Positions 31,061 to 42,349 of a stretch of DNA of 64,000 bases are shown piece after piece. Under the pieces are notes generated by a model. It saw only the letters and a program-made list of their open reading frames with translations. It did no database searches and was not told where the DNA came from. The stretch comes from Anastrepha obliqua (Eukaryota > Arthropoda > Insecta > Diptera > Tephritidae), in the NCBI RefSeq assembly GCF_027943255.1, contig NC_072894.1, forward strand, positions 54,811,601 through 54,875,600. Reading direction: 5' to 3'. Positions within the stretch are counted from its first letter, which is position 1. Each line of letters opens with the position of its first letter. Both the position numbers and the translations under genes were made by a program.

Positions 31061-31323
31061 AATAACTTCCTAATGACCTTAAAGCTTGCAGTGCCATGGG
31101 CGGTTGGAATATCATATTTCATAAATACATTACCGATGGACTTTATGAGATGGCAATAGTTAAACATACAAAAAATTTTATTGTTTTCGTGCATGAAAAA
31201 AGTGTTAATTTCAGAAATCTTCAATTGATTAAATAAAGTTATATTCGCGGGCCCTTGATCGCAAATCATAACTTTTATATTCAGTCCAATTTTCGTAATT
31301 ACGGAAATGTTACAATTATCCAA
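31061..31323 (-). pseudogene. P-like transposase fragment, upstream part
   Basis: The minus strand encodes VMICDQGPANI, with a conserved Asp in a P-type core context, then CMFNYCHLIKS and GTASFKVIRK, interrupted at the LINE insertion point. The same CHLIKS...ASFKVIKK string is seen at 59210-59310. Residues after RK in the annotated frame come from the LINE tail. The region 31330-31510 upstream has no gene. Confidence 0.85.
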
Positions 31324-31509
31324 TCAAAATCAAATCTAATGCAATGATACATTTTTTCCAATATTTAATAAACCTACTATACATATGTCCTATGCTAATA
31401 TATGTATTTAAACATGCATACACACAATTACGCGCAATTTTCATAAAAAAACCAAAAAGAACAAATCTGTAAACATGCATACAAATCATATGGACATATC
31501 AAATGAACA

Positions 31510-31910
31510 AATCTATCTTTCGATACCGCCTTTGTAAAACGATTTTTCTTTGCCTTCAAAATAGGCCTCAGTTTCGGCGATTACTTCATCATTTGAGCCA
31601 AATCTCTTACCACGGAGCATCTTTTTGAGGTCTGCGAAGAGCCAGTAGTCGCTGGGGGCCAAATCTGGAGAATACGGTGGATGGGGAAGCAATTCGAAGC
31701 CCAATTCGTTCAATTTTGCTATTGCCTTGGTGGAACAACACTTTTTTCTTCGTCATATGAGGCCGTTTCTTTGCGATTTCAACAATAACAAATGCTTCTT
31801 TTTGATGGAGCAGAGACCGAATAATGTTTTTCAAGCCATTCCTGGCATTGAACAGTATTTTTTTTTTCATTAAAAATCAGCACACGGAATTGCTTTGAAT
31901 TCATTTTTTT
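31510..31910 (-). pseudogene. Mariner-like transposase, internally deleted
   Basis: The frame 31513-31713 encodes the C-terminal catalytic end, PYSPDLAPSDYWLFADLKK, with the third acidic residue of a DD34D mariner. Frames above it encode the N-terminal EWLEKH-type block near 31840 and KKKVLFHQ just before the second catalytic position. The first Asp and most of the central domain are deleted. 31910-32100 is leader-like, and no clear terminal repeats were found. Confidence 0.85.
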
Positions 31911-32100
31911 TTAAACTCAAAAGTAGCGTGACTTAAAGCACTGTAACTTGTAAGCAAATGGTCGGATTAACATATGATTTTGACAGTAAGCCTAAAAAGG
32001 TTGCCAACTTTCGAAAAAAAATATTGATTTAGTACTAGTGCCGCCATCTATGTGTCAGTCACACACATTATTGAACGTCCTGGTACAGTATGTACAATAT

Positions 32101-32400
32101 TTATATTAATTGTTTGTAACATGATAAAAATTTCTTAAATACATTTTAATAACTTTATTTTACCAACTGAAATTACATTTTCGAAATTTTGAATACACAG
32201 TATTTTTGTAACAATTATGTTTAACGCATTTATATGGCAATAAAACTCAAAACTTCAAAACATCAAGTAAAAAAAACATAAAAGCCCATAAAATAGTTAA
32301 TTCTGCATTGTCAATTAATTGTTTACATTTTCAAATATTATATAACTTTTGTTAGGAAAATATAGGTCTGTGATTTTAATATTTAGTGTGAAGGCCTTCA
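32101..32400. other. A+T-rich stretch without a gene
   Basis: Downstream of the Tc1-like C terminus on the minus strand and upstream of the mariner remnant. No frame, splice pattern or repeat I can support, apart from general A+T richness. Confidence 0.6.
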
Positions 32401-32407
32401 GCTTCTA

Positions 32408-32796
32408 TTACAGATCGCAGGCGACGGGGCATGAATGAATAAGGTTTTTCAAGTCGTAAGTCTCTGGTATTTTCTGCCATTCAACCTGAATGGCCCTTAT
32501 GAAAGCGGTTTTATTAGATGGGCTATGTTTTCTCACTTTCTTCTTTAAAAAAGCCCACAAATTCTCTATTGGGTTTAAGTCAGGACTCTGGATAGGCGTA
32601 TCCATGATTTTACTGCAGTTATAAAGTAGCCAGGTCTGTCAAAGCAACGACTTGTATTTGTGGTCGTTATCCTGATATAGTTTGTATTTTAGTTTATTAG
32701 GATTTTCTGGGTCAGCTCGTTTTTAAAAATGTTAAGGTAGTATTCCTTTGTCATTATATCATTAAAATTTCGCAACTCACCCACACCACTGGACGA
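32408..32796 (-). pseudogene. Tc1-like transposase C-terminal part
   Basis: 32408-32605 encodes QSPDLNPIENLWAFLKKKVR, the Glu-containing end of a Tc1 DD34E core, to a natural stop. Further up (32606-32796), in other frames, are QDND with the second Asp and IMTKEYYLNIFKNEL. The sequence then meets repeat R1 at about 32797. The N-terminal half is not adjacent; a helix-turn-helix fragment abuts another R1 copy at 24920-25168, on the same strand but on the wrong side for a simple insertion. Confidence 0.85.
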
Positions 32797-33250
32797 GATG
32801 TTAGAGTTAAAAGAGTGGGAATTAGAGTTAAAAGAGTGGGATGCATTTTGCTTCACTTTCATAACCCTCTGTACATAGGTAGTTGCCAATAGAATGATTG
32901 TAATATTTACTATATCAAGCATCCCACGCTTTTAACTCTAATTTGAATTACTCTATTTGTATCTTAATTTTTGTTATAACTCTGTTCTGAGGTAGTTGAC
33001 TATGACTGATCGTTCGATTTGCTATTACTTCATTATAGGTCCCTTTGTCATTAAAATTTATTTTCTACTTTTTAGTTCGATTGGCAATAAAAGCGTGTTT
33101 TTTAGTTTTTTAAACTATTTTTTATTTTCTACTTTTTAGTCCGATTAGCAATAAAAGCGTGTTTTTTAGTTTTTTTTTTTTAACTATTTTTTAATTTCTA
33201 ATTTTTTAGTTTGATTAGCAGTAACAACGTGCTTTTTTAGTTTTTTTACA
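32797..33250 (+). repeat. Repeat R1, copy 2, with a tandem-repeated tail
   Basis: A hairpin with stems ATTAGAGTTAAAAG.GTGGGATGC (the left one partly duplicated in tandem by 20 bp near 32800) encloses the usual loop, then the tail. From 33057 to about 33250 the tail end repeats three times as units of about 65 bp (ACTTTTTAGT.CGATT.GCAATAA). Beyond it lies the 3' end of the right-arm Helitron. Confidence 0.88.
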
Positions 33251-33641
33251 CTATTATGTATTTAGTTTGATTTATTAGTTTGATTTATCAATCCGTCTTA
33301 TGGTGGACATGTGATATTGAAATGTCTTACGAATCATTTCGTAATCTAATCATTTCATTTAAAGCCTCACTGTTGCATGGAGTTTTTCCAGTTAGCTTAG
33401 AGCAATCAAGTTCTTCGATTCGCATACCGTCTAAAGATCTTACACGACTAAGTGCTACATAGGCCTGTCCAGCAGCAAACAGTCGCGAGCCTAGATAAAT
33501 GACTGCATGATCAACTGTACAACCTTGCATCTTGTGAACGGTCGAAGCCCAACTCAGGATTAAGGGCAACATCCATCTCTCAGCAATTCCATAGCTATAT
33601 TTCGCTGGGAACTGTATCGATATCGGTTTAATCATGTGCAC
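33251..33641 (-). pseudogene. Helitron helicase C terminus and 3' flank (right arm)
   Basis: The frame 33327-33641 gives STVHKMQGCTVDHAVIYLG, then AYVALSRVRSLDGMRIEELD, the last helicase motifs and the natural end that the left arm has lost. The 75 bp below 33327 lead into the R1 tail. I see no GC-rich CTRR hairpin there, so the Helitron's exact 3' end is unresolved. Confidence 0.88.
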
Positions 33642-34617
33642 ACCATCAGAACCGAAGTCGATACGAACTGACGGGATGTCTTCCGCGTATAGTTGGTCTC
33701 TGCGAAAATTTGGCCAGATAATTTCAATCCCATATTGCCATTCACTAAACCTTTTGACACGTCAATGTTCGACCTCAACATCACTTTAGCCCCTACGAAT
33801 ATTTTCAGTACTTTCGGAAGACCTCCTGTTTTATTAATATCATTAGGTATCACAGAATTTAAGTCCTTGTTACCTAAATTACGAGTGGCATCAATGAGTT
33901 GGTCTTGTGCTTTTATTGTATAAATAACTGTCCCTTTATTCTCAAAACTCTGGAGAACTTTTTCATTGTGTCTAGCAACTTGATCATTCGTTGGGTAAAT
34001 TCTTAATGCTTTCTCAATCGAAAATTCATTAGTCGCATCCGTTGAAACTTTTTCAAGAAGGATTTCAAGTTGTCTAGACGTCATTTCTCCAACTCGTAGG
34101 GCATTAAGTACATCTATAAATGTTGTGTCTCCTTGTTGACGCATGTTTTGTTTAAGTTCAACCAGATCGAACTGTCGCCACAAATGTGTAGCTGGCTTCA
34201 TATGATCTGGTAGTTGAAAAACTTGATGTCCTCTAACAGGTGGAAACTGCATTAGATCACCAAAGAGTATCACGTTTATGCCACCAAAACAAGCGTCTGG
34301 GATTTTCAGATATTTCATATCATAGATATTTCATCTATGAACAGAAACTCAATATTTTGCCATAATTGACGCATTCCTCTCAAATAATTACCGGTAAGAA
34401 GTGGCATGCTTACAATTACTCCATCTTTTTGTACTGGTAGTTTTAACAGCCGGTGTAGCGTTGTACCACCGATTAACCGTGCTGCAACTCCAGTGAGAGC
34501 ACCGACTTTTACCACAGGTTTTCCATAACATCGGTTGACATGGTTTTTCAATAGGCTAAAGAGGAATGTTTTCCCGGTGCCTGCTCCACCAGTTACGAAA
34601 ATTTTCGCCCGTTTCAT
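33632..34617 (-). pseudogene. Helitron helicase core (right arm)
   Basis: Frames 34315-34617 and 33632-34318 carry Walker A (GGAGTGKTF), Walker B (FIDEISMI) and GDLMQFPPV. Compared with the left arm a segment after ISMI is deleted (about 34313-34322), with a repeated ATGAAATATCT at the join. A frame change follows near 33640. A further deletion of about 175 bp relative to the left arm lies upstream at about 34650. Confidence 0.9.
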
Positions 34618-36905
34618 ATCACCATTGAGTTGCTTCTTAATACTCTCTGTGCATTTTCAAGCTGTTGGTCCCGCTCTCGATGTTGGCACATATGTCTACT
34701 TGTTTCCCTTAAACGACTCTCTCGAGCTACAAAAGCTTCTTTGGCATTATCGAAGCCTTCAAGTATTTCAGTTTCCGAACGATAAGGCATATATTGAAGA
34801 AGTAAGCTGTAGGAAAAGTTTTCTGGATCCGAAGCTGCTATAAAATATGGCACTCTGACAACTGCAGGAACATTTCTCACAACCATTTTGCTTTTATCCA
34901 ACAGAGTGATGAGTGGGCGGCGCATGTTTGTTTGTTCCTCATAGGCATCATAGTTTACGCTTTCCTCGGTATCGCTTAACTTTTTCGGAAAGTGTGGTTC
35001 AAACAACATAGCAAACTCTATAAGGCTCATGTTCGCAAAATCGTAGTCAGGATATTGTAATGGACGTTTTTCATATCTTTCAAAGATATTGCTGTAGTAA
35101 CCAATTGCGTGTCCGCTTCTATCGAATTGCAATACTCTGTAACGCTGTTCTGGCTTTCTTGTGTTTAGCAGGAAGACACAATGTCGCGAACTGTTTCGTA
35201 ATGGGATATGACAAAGCCGATATGCACATTCGGCAGCTGATACTTGTGGTTCACGAAGAATCTTCATACATATCTTGAAGAGTTTGCGTGAAAGGTCTCT
35301 TCGCGTTGGATTTGTTGTATTGCCTGTGCAATTCCAGCATCGACACCCTCTGGTTCTGCTTTCGACAGATACTTTGCAATATAGTATGCTATCGCTTCGT
35401 TCGATCCGCACGGTTGAATATCCATATTACCTGTCCACAGTCTCAATAACTCTGGATGGTAATTATTTACCCAAGCATCTTCTTTACGACGCTTAAGTAA
35501 GGAAATTCTGCCTCCATTGCGGAAAAAATCGTCTGAAGAACGTGATATTATTCGTGTCTCATGACATTCTTGACGTGGAAAATTGAATCGACATCTTACA
35601 GAGGTAATATTCTTTGTACAAGTTTGTGTATGTCGATGAATTTGACATTTTTTCACAAGCTCGAAGAGCTCTGGATCTTCTTCTTCTGTTGGAATTTTAC
35701 ACTAGCAGTTACAATCAAGTAGAAGTATTCCTTCTTCTGTATCAAATGCTGGATGATTCTCAATCCAAACTACCATATGAAGGTGAGGACTACCACGATT
35801 CTGAAACTCAATACGCCACCAGAAGTATTTTACTTTTCCTCCAAATACTTCATCATTATTTTGAATGAATTTCATTAGAGCATTGACTCTGATCATAAAA
35901 TGTCGACTCAAAATCACTGGGTACTTTTCAATAAGACGTTGGGTCTCATAAATGTCTATTGTACTTGGATCAACATCAAGTCTACCGTCGGCTATTAATA
36001 AAGCCTTTCGTTGGTCTAACTAATTAGTGGAGATCATTTGAGCTAAATGTCACAAAATAGGTTGGGGCTCCTATACATCTAATTTGGGCCAATAGTTCAT
36101 TTAAAGCTGATTTCCAATAGGCTGCAGAACCTCTCAAATTTTTGAGATAAAGGTGGACATCTTCAACAGCACCTTCTTGATTTACAATTTTCTTGCCACA
36201 TGCTGATATCGTGCTTTTGATTCGATAATATTCAAAGAACGATAAAGCGTAAAAAAGATAATCGTTACGTTGGAATCTTGTGTCACTTCCCAAAATTCTA
36301 GACTGATAGTAGTCTAATGCTGTAATTTTAACAGGCCTCTGTTCTGAGAAACCATTCTTCCCATAGGGAAACAAAAAGTACCAGGCAAATTCTTCTGCTT
36401 TAAGTTCATGGCCCACATTGACGATGTTATCTTTCGTCTTGCGGGTAATTTCATTAAGGTTTCGTGAGACCTGTATCTCATCTTCGACATTAAGAGTCAT
36501 TACATCAATCGGTGCCATCATTGATGTCTGCAGTGGAATAGTTTGATCAGTCAAATTCTGTTGAAAAGTGATTATTTGGGATACTGCTGCTACCATCTCA
36601 CTACTCTCACGAGTTTCTACCTCTTTAGAATCATCATGTATATCCAAGACTTCAACATTGATGTAATCAAGAGTAAACTGTACATTTTTGCTGCCTGTTG
36701 TGCGTTTACATATCCTCACAAACTCGTCCAAATTATCACATTCAATAACGCAAGCTTTTCCATTATTGCCCTTTGCTTTAGCTCCCTTTTGGCCACAAGA
36801 ATGTGAGTTGCTGAAGTAATATTTGTTATTATAATGCATTACTCCAAATGAATAACCCTCTGTTATTAGTATGCCTGCGTTATATACCATGAACATATCC
36901 TCCAA
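34614..36905 (-). pseudogene. Helitron Rep and linker (right arm)
   Basis: Frames 36024-36905, 35702-35917, 35264-35656 and 34614-35411 match the left arm's Rep region: the YYFSNSHS block, the Helitron-like N domain, the HUH motif in SPHLHMVVW and the Tyr motif YYIAKYLSK. Shared with the left arm: a stop just after SSNDLH and the frame change after RYV (about 35276). Unique to this arm: a 4-bp insertion at the first stop and a Trp-to-stop change at about 35703. The linker between Rep and helicase retains about 25 bp that the left arm lost. Confidence 0.9.
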
Positions 36906-37101
36906 ACCTTGGCGAAGAGTACTTCCAAGATTTCTTTCATTTAATTTGTCATTCCAAATATACCTGGTTCTTCGTCAAAAGTGATCTGAAATCTTTTGCC
37001 GAATGCGAACAAGTCATCTTGGATGACTGTGAAGTTTCTTACTAATAGGTAGCCATCATTTTCTATAGGATGCGCCACAAATTTTCTCTCCGTTTGAAAT
37101 C

Positions 37102-37686
37102 TTATGTTGCTATAGATTTGGTCACCGCTCTGTTCTCTTCAGACTGTGAGGCTCGTAGTTCAGCGCTATGTTGCCGCATGTGCTGTAGTCGAGCCGCTCT
37201 GTCCTCTTCAGACTGTGAGGCTCGTAATTCAGCGCTATGTTGCCGCATGTGCTGTAGTCGAGCCGCTTTGTCCTCTTCAGACTGTGAGGCTCGATATTCA
37301 GCGCTATGTTGCCGCATGTGCTGTAGTCGAGCCGCTCTGTCCTCTTCAGACTGTGAGGCTCGTAATTTAGCGCTATGTTGCCGCATGTGCTTTAGTCGAG
37401 CCGCTCTGTCCTCTTCAGACTGTGAGGCTCGATATTCAACGCTATGTTGCCTCATTTGCTGTTATCGGGCAACTCTGTCCTCTTCTGACTGTGAGGCTCT
37501 ATATTGTTTCATATATAGTCGCCTTTTGGTTTTCCTCTCGACGATTTCGTCATTCGTCCATCCTGAACATTTTTCGTTCAATTTTTATCTCTTTTTCGCT
37601 AATCTCCTCTTTCTTTGTGTTGCAGTTTCAAGTGTTCTTTTTTCCGCCAATCTCCTCTTATTTTGTGTTGTAGTTTCAAGCGTCAT
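37102..37686 (-). pseudogene. Helitron N terminus with six 23-residue repeats (right arm)
   Basis: ATG at 37686 opens the basic N terminus, which runs without interruption (through the unfilled errantivirus site) into six 69-bp units spaced exactly 69 bp apart (markers at 37151, 37220, 37289, 37358, 37427 and 37496). A TAA at 37464-37462 in the first unit is the same as in the left arm. Function of the repeats is unknown. They are charged (Glu/Asp then Arg) and probably helical. Confidence 0.9.
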
Positions 37687-37775
37687 CTTTATTCCGACGA
37701 ATAGTTGTTGAGTCGTTAAGCGCAAAAACTCGAATATCACGTGAAATCTGTATTGCATAGATAATAAGTTGTGAA

Positions 37776-38130
37776 ACTCTTACATTTTGAGAGAGAGCGC
37801 GCCCATGAAGACTTTTCAAAACTTGGCAGCACTCACACATTATGGGTTTTTGAACAGCTGATAGGCGAAATGGCAGGCCGCCAGAAGAAACGCGCCAAAA
37901 ATAACTGACGAAAACAGTTCGTTTTTGCTTAATGGAGAAATGACGTGTTGAAATGCTTGTAATTATTCGTCTTAAAATTAATTCAATTGAAATGTAATAA
38001 TTTGAATTGAAGTGAGTTTGTAAAATCCAAAGCTCGTTATATCCTTTTCGACTTCTACTTTTAATTAGTCTTATGTACATAATATAATTGTATTGAAAAC
38101 TGTGTGTTGGTTTATGTAAATTTGTATATA
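37776..38130 (-). repeat. Helitron leader, inner direct repeat
   Basis: About 350 bp related to 38566-38895 in the same orientation, including GCAGCACTCACACATTATGGG and ACTTTTAATTAGTCTTATGTACATAAT. The left arm has only one copy, whose inner part matches this repeat and outer part matches the other. The frames seen here are leader, not a recognised gene. Confidence 0.85.
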
Positions 38131-38565
38131 CGTAAATATTCTATGGTTGAAAAGCGCAGGTAAGGGAACTGAATTTGTGTTTGAGATAATATATTTTACA
38201 CAAATTAAAGGTAATCTGCTTTAACTCATTCTGTTCGTTGTTTGAGATTTTTTTTTTTTTTTGTTACCCACTTTCTGTGTTGCATTAAAAAACCGCAATA
38301 AGTCATGTTTTTAATTATAACTTATGTTTTTCGGGTTCATAAGTTTATTATTATTAAATTACTTATGTATATCAGTTTTAAATAATTTCATTTACATATA
38401 ATGGTTTGGAAACTAAAAATTCCAGACCTTTGTTTAAAAAATACCCAATTCATGTTTCTACCGGTGTGGAAATATTGGCGAATGTTATAAAAAATGCACA
38501 TTTTTCAGCGTTCTCACGAGAAAGAGTTTCACATCTAGTCATATATGCTGTATTGTGTGTCATAG
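38131..38565. other. Spacer between the two Helitron leader repeats
   Basis: Sequence absent from the left arm. A+T-rich with a T-run, no gene. Near its end, AGAAAGAGTTTCACAT (about 38519) pairs with ATGTGAAACTCTTTC (about 38572) as a 15-bp stem with a loop of roughly 40 bp. Confidence 0.6.
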
Positions 38566-38895
38566 ATAATAAAATGTGAAACTCTTTCATTTTGAGAAAG
38601 AGAGCGCCCATGAGGACGTTTCAAAACTTGGCAGCACTCACACATTATGGGTTTTTGACCAGCTGATGGGCGAAATGGCAGGCTGCCAGAAGAAACGCTC
38701 CAAAAATAACTGACGAAAACAGTTCTGAAAATTAATTCAATTGAAATGTAATAATTAGAATTGAAGTGAGTTTGTAGAATCCAAAGCTCGTTATATCCTT
38801 TTCGACTTCCACTTTTAATTAGTCTTATGTACATAATGTACCTAATTGTATTGAAAACTGTGTGTTGGTTTATGTAAATTTGTATAAGTTAAGGC
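38566..38895 (-). repeat. Helitron leader, outer direct repeat
   Basis: Second leader copy, joined on its outer side to the degenerate repeats (38895-39450) and mariner end as in the left arm. It differs from the inner repeat at scattered positions (for example in the GGCAGG.TGCCAGAAG block). Confidence 0.85.
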
Positions 38896-39449
38896 ATGAT
38901 ACCGAAACCTAATATAGCAACAGCATTTCGTTGCACATACCTCACATACCCTACCGCTTTTTCTGTCAGCCCAGTGCTGACATCTAAGCTCAGTCGATGC
39001 AGCCTGACAATAGACTAGTATAATGTGATCACTTTCCTACAAAAACCCCATTGCCAACAGCCCCAATATGCTCGCCACCTGCCTAACAAAATTCATTGTG
39101 ATATTGTTGCCTTTTATAATAACAACAAATTATCACAGCATATCAACATCAATGCTCGAGTTTGAGATGCAGCCCAACACCAACAAACATGATAATCACT
39201 GCCTGCGCTTACCTTAGCAACAGCATGCTGGGCAGGCAGCGCAAATAGAAAGACTCTCGCCTGGTCTTACAAAACAACCCACTGCATAACAACAAACAGT
39301 CATCTCTGCTTGCGCTTGGCTTGGCAACAGCATGTTAGGCAGGCAGACCAAAACACAACAATTGTTGTCTGGCCCAACTAACCACCCTCTGCATAGCAAC
39401 ACATGGTTGACATGCTTGGTAGGCAGGCCAACGGTACCACACAATTGTC

Positions 39450-39606
39450 TATACTGGACTCTTTGGCATGTTTCAGGGATTGGAAAAATCGTTGGCATAA
39501 GTGTATTTCATCGAGAGGGGATTATTTTGAAGGAGATGAAAATGATTTACAAGAATAAATAAAGATTTTCCATTTTACAACCAAATTCACCTTACTTTTT
39601 GCCCAC
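39450..39606 (+). mobile_element. Mariner terminal fragment (right arm)
   Basis: Mirror of 11567-11719: CCTTACTTTTTGCCCACAG near 39590-39608 with about 130 bp of adjoining element sequence. No coding core. 39607-39813 is the mirror of the (GTAT)n block. Confidence 0.88.
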
Positions 39607-40004
39607 AGGTAAAAAAAGAAAATATTAATCCTGGCAATTCTAATAAGGATAATGTAAAAATTTTATCAAATTATTGCATTGTCATCGGTCCTTGATAGGT
39701 GTGCAAAATTCCAAGTCGATCAGATTTTGAGAAGCCAGTGAAAATTAAGCTCAAAGATTCCGTTACATACATACATACATACAACCCGAGCTAATAAAAG
39801 TGTGTTAAAAAAAGGCTAATAAAAGACATTTTAGATAATAAAGCGTAAGTCTAAAAATGAGTTTATAAAATTTTTTCATTTTGCAAACAATTAATACAGT
39901 ATGTATATACTAAAATGCTGAGAATGATGAGAGTAGTCGATTCAACCAAGTCTGCCCACACGCATGTCCGTGCGCATGAGAACTCGAGCAAAAATTTGTG
40001 TGTT

Positions 40005-41955
40005 TTAACCCTCCGTGGTAAACCACTTTTTAAACCTTCGGTTGTACACCTCGGGTCATTTACATGCATTTGTATGGGAATATACGGCAAATGCGCGATC
40101 ATTTATAAACATCGCATTTATATATTTAAAATTTCTTACTTTTCTTATTAGTTTTGGCATGCATTGAGCTAGCTACAGAAGAAAAAATATTCGCTGAAAA
40201 TATTTCGGTTTGTAAAGAAAAACCTTTTTTTTGCTGCGATATTTACAGGGATATTTATTTGTTTGTTGAAAAATGATTCCATAGCCAAACGAGTAGTAAA
40301 CTGAGAAATAATGCTTTGATTATTCATACGATTTTCGATGTTTGCAACGACCAATGTATTCTATAAAGCCGTCAAAAAATTGCGCCTAGCATCACTTTTT
40401 CTAAGCCCATCGACTTCCTTGCAAATACAAAACGCTGCCAATGCCATGCCATCCAACACGTTGCAAAAGAAAACAAAGGTCCATCGACTTGTTGACCGTT
40501 TTGATGTGAAATGTGTGACCATTTGGTCCATACAATCGACACCAGCTTTAACTATGTGCATTATAATATAAAATAGCCGATGGTTTTTTGCATCGCCTTC
40601 ACACTCTTTAGTATAATGAACCGTGGAAAGTAAATTGACCGCTTTGTTCTTCTTTGGCACATAGCTGCTGATTGAAACAAGATTTTCATGAAAACCAAAT
40701 AATGGCGAAAGCACTGGTCTAGAATTGTTCTTTTCCATATCTGATGGAAGACAACGTTTGTTGGATCGCATGGTGCCAACTAATGGGAGTCCTATAGCAG
40801 CGAGACGCTTAGCTCCATTCAATGTGACGAAAAACTTATCGGCTATTATTGTACGACCGCTGTTTACATGTCGGTTGGATAATTGTAACATCACATTTTC
40901 CCCTTGATCAACTTCACGCTCTCCTCCTTCTGTTCGGCCACAATACAACTTTCCTTGCCCACCAGATTTTTATTCCGTATTTCGCCGGTTTTGTGGAATA
41001 TATTGCGTGAATTTTGTTCGGCTTCGATATGGAAATAGTTGCTCATCGACAGTAATATTTTCATGCGGGTCATAATTATCTTTGAGGTTTTCAATCAAGA
41101 TATTCCACATATCACGAATGGGCGCAGCTTTATCGGTTCTTTGGCGATATTCACGGGTTCGACTGTTATCAAAACGAATATGTCGTGTCAAAATTCTGAA
41201 TCGATGATAAGACATAGCTGAACGAAAAATGGGCAATAAATTCAAACGCCACAAAACTACCACTTCTGCATATTATTGTGTGTTACATCCATGGCCAAAG
41301 GAATATCAATAAATGCATCAAGCTCAGTGCTAGTCAAATCAATCCAAACTCTTTGTTTTGAATCAGGATGTGCTTCATTCCAGTTTTGAATGGCCTCTCT
41401 TGCATATCGATTTGTTTCCGAAATGATAATGAATGAAATATTGGGTGTAAAACATGTCTTGAATACCTCAATAGCAACGGAGTTTTGGTGCTTTGGCCCA
41501 GAGCGAAATAATAATATTATGTTGACGAGTACGAATAGCCGCACATGACTCATCTTTCTTCCATTCTGTTCCATCTCTGCCGCAGAAAGAATGCTCATTT
41601 TGTTCTGGCGTAGCCGTCGGCTCATGCAATAAATCGTTCTCGATTTCTTCGTCACTGTCAAGTATTTCATTTGGTTCGATTATTTCTTCCTGCTCAATAT
41701 CAATGCATCTTCTTCAGGCAAATAATCAACATCTTGATCATCATCACCACCATATGGATCCTCTTCCTCATCATCTTCTTCATTATAAAAATTAATACTC
41801 AATCTTCTCCTACGTAATCTTGTGTTATAAACAAATTCCACTTCATCACCCATTATGATCAAAACAAACGAAAAAAAATATCGCGTAAATGACGCTTTAT
41901 TTGGCGCGTAAATAACTTTTTTTTGTCACTAACGTGTTATATGCTCAACGCAGAG
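40005..41955 (-). mobile_element. piggyBac-like element 1, decayed
   Basis: TTAA at 40005-40008 is followed by CCCTCCGTGGTAAACC, which resembles a piggyBac-type terminus. Coding remnants run on the minus strand to 41862. A sub-terminal motif GGTTGTACACCTCGGG (40040-40056) recurs near 61718 and, more loosely, 61910. The opposite terminus is not clear; homology with a related copy extends to about 42067. 39814-40004 has no gene. Confidence 0.7.
40169..41862 (-). pseudogene. piggyBac-like transposase, multiple frame breaks
   Basis: Order on the minus strand: acidic N terminus 41680-41862 (EEDDEEEDPYGGDDDQD); central domain 41257-41670 (FFRSG-type block, WIDLTSTELDAFI) and 40970-41263 (FRILTRHIRFDN, ENITVDEQLFPYRSR, with a conserved Asp); catalytic C-terminal part 40361-40948 (ADKFFVTL, GVDCMDQMV, with the late Asp); and 40169-40354 as the remains of the Cys-rich end, where the cysteines are largely lost. 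piggyBac enzymes cut and paste at TTAA without leaving a scar. At least three frame changes make this one inactive. Confidence 0.9.
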
Positions 41956-42067
41956 AACGTTAATGAATAGAGAAGTCTCAATGACTGGAAAGTATTCATT
42001 TTCGAGGAGTACTCGTCTCGCGAAGACAATTTCACCACAGACACATTTTTCAACAAAAATTAACAGT
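41955..42067. repeat. piggyBac-family sub-terminal block
   Basis: GCAGAGAACGTTAATGAATAG and the following 100 bp match 61553-61439 in reverse orientation with moderate divergence (shared TCTCAATGACTGGAAAGTA and TTTCACCACAG). It is adjacent to piggyBac-like element 1 and probably its outer end. 42068-42349 contains no gene. Confidence 0.7.
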
Positions 42068-42349
42068 AAGGGGTTGAATTATGTAAATTTAGCAGCAGTC
42101 GATAAGAATTTGTTGGTGATTAGAAGCAAAGAATGTTAGGTAGCTTTTTAATATGACCTATATATTTGAATTTCTCCAAATCATCCAAATTATGTACATA
42201 TGTTATGTCTGTCTGTCTGGTGTCTGTCTATGTATGTAAAACTTTGTTGAATCCCTTCAACTGAATCAAAATCCTCTATAGAAAACGCTTCATTACCAGG
42301 CGCACAGGAAGATGGCATATGCAAATGTAAATTTGTGAATTTATATACA

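Larger units (their letters stand above)
33476..39813 (-). repeat. Right arm of the giant inverted duplication
   Basis: Reverse-complement partner of 11348-24638. It lacks the errantivirus and keeps the target site GGCGACTATATATGAAAC unfilled near 37510. It contains an additional 805 bp between two direct copies of the Helitron leader (37776-38130 and 38566-38895). Beyond 39813 the sequence is unlike that beyond 11348, so the arm boundary is sharp. Confidence 0.92.

Noticed and set aside
31607..31870. Independent 87-residue gene
   Set aside because: Mixed-frame translation of the deleted mariner remnant; only short parts match transposase.
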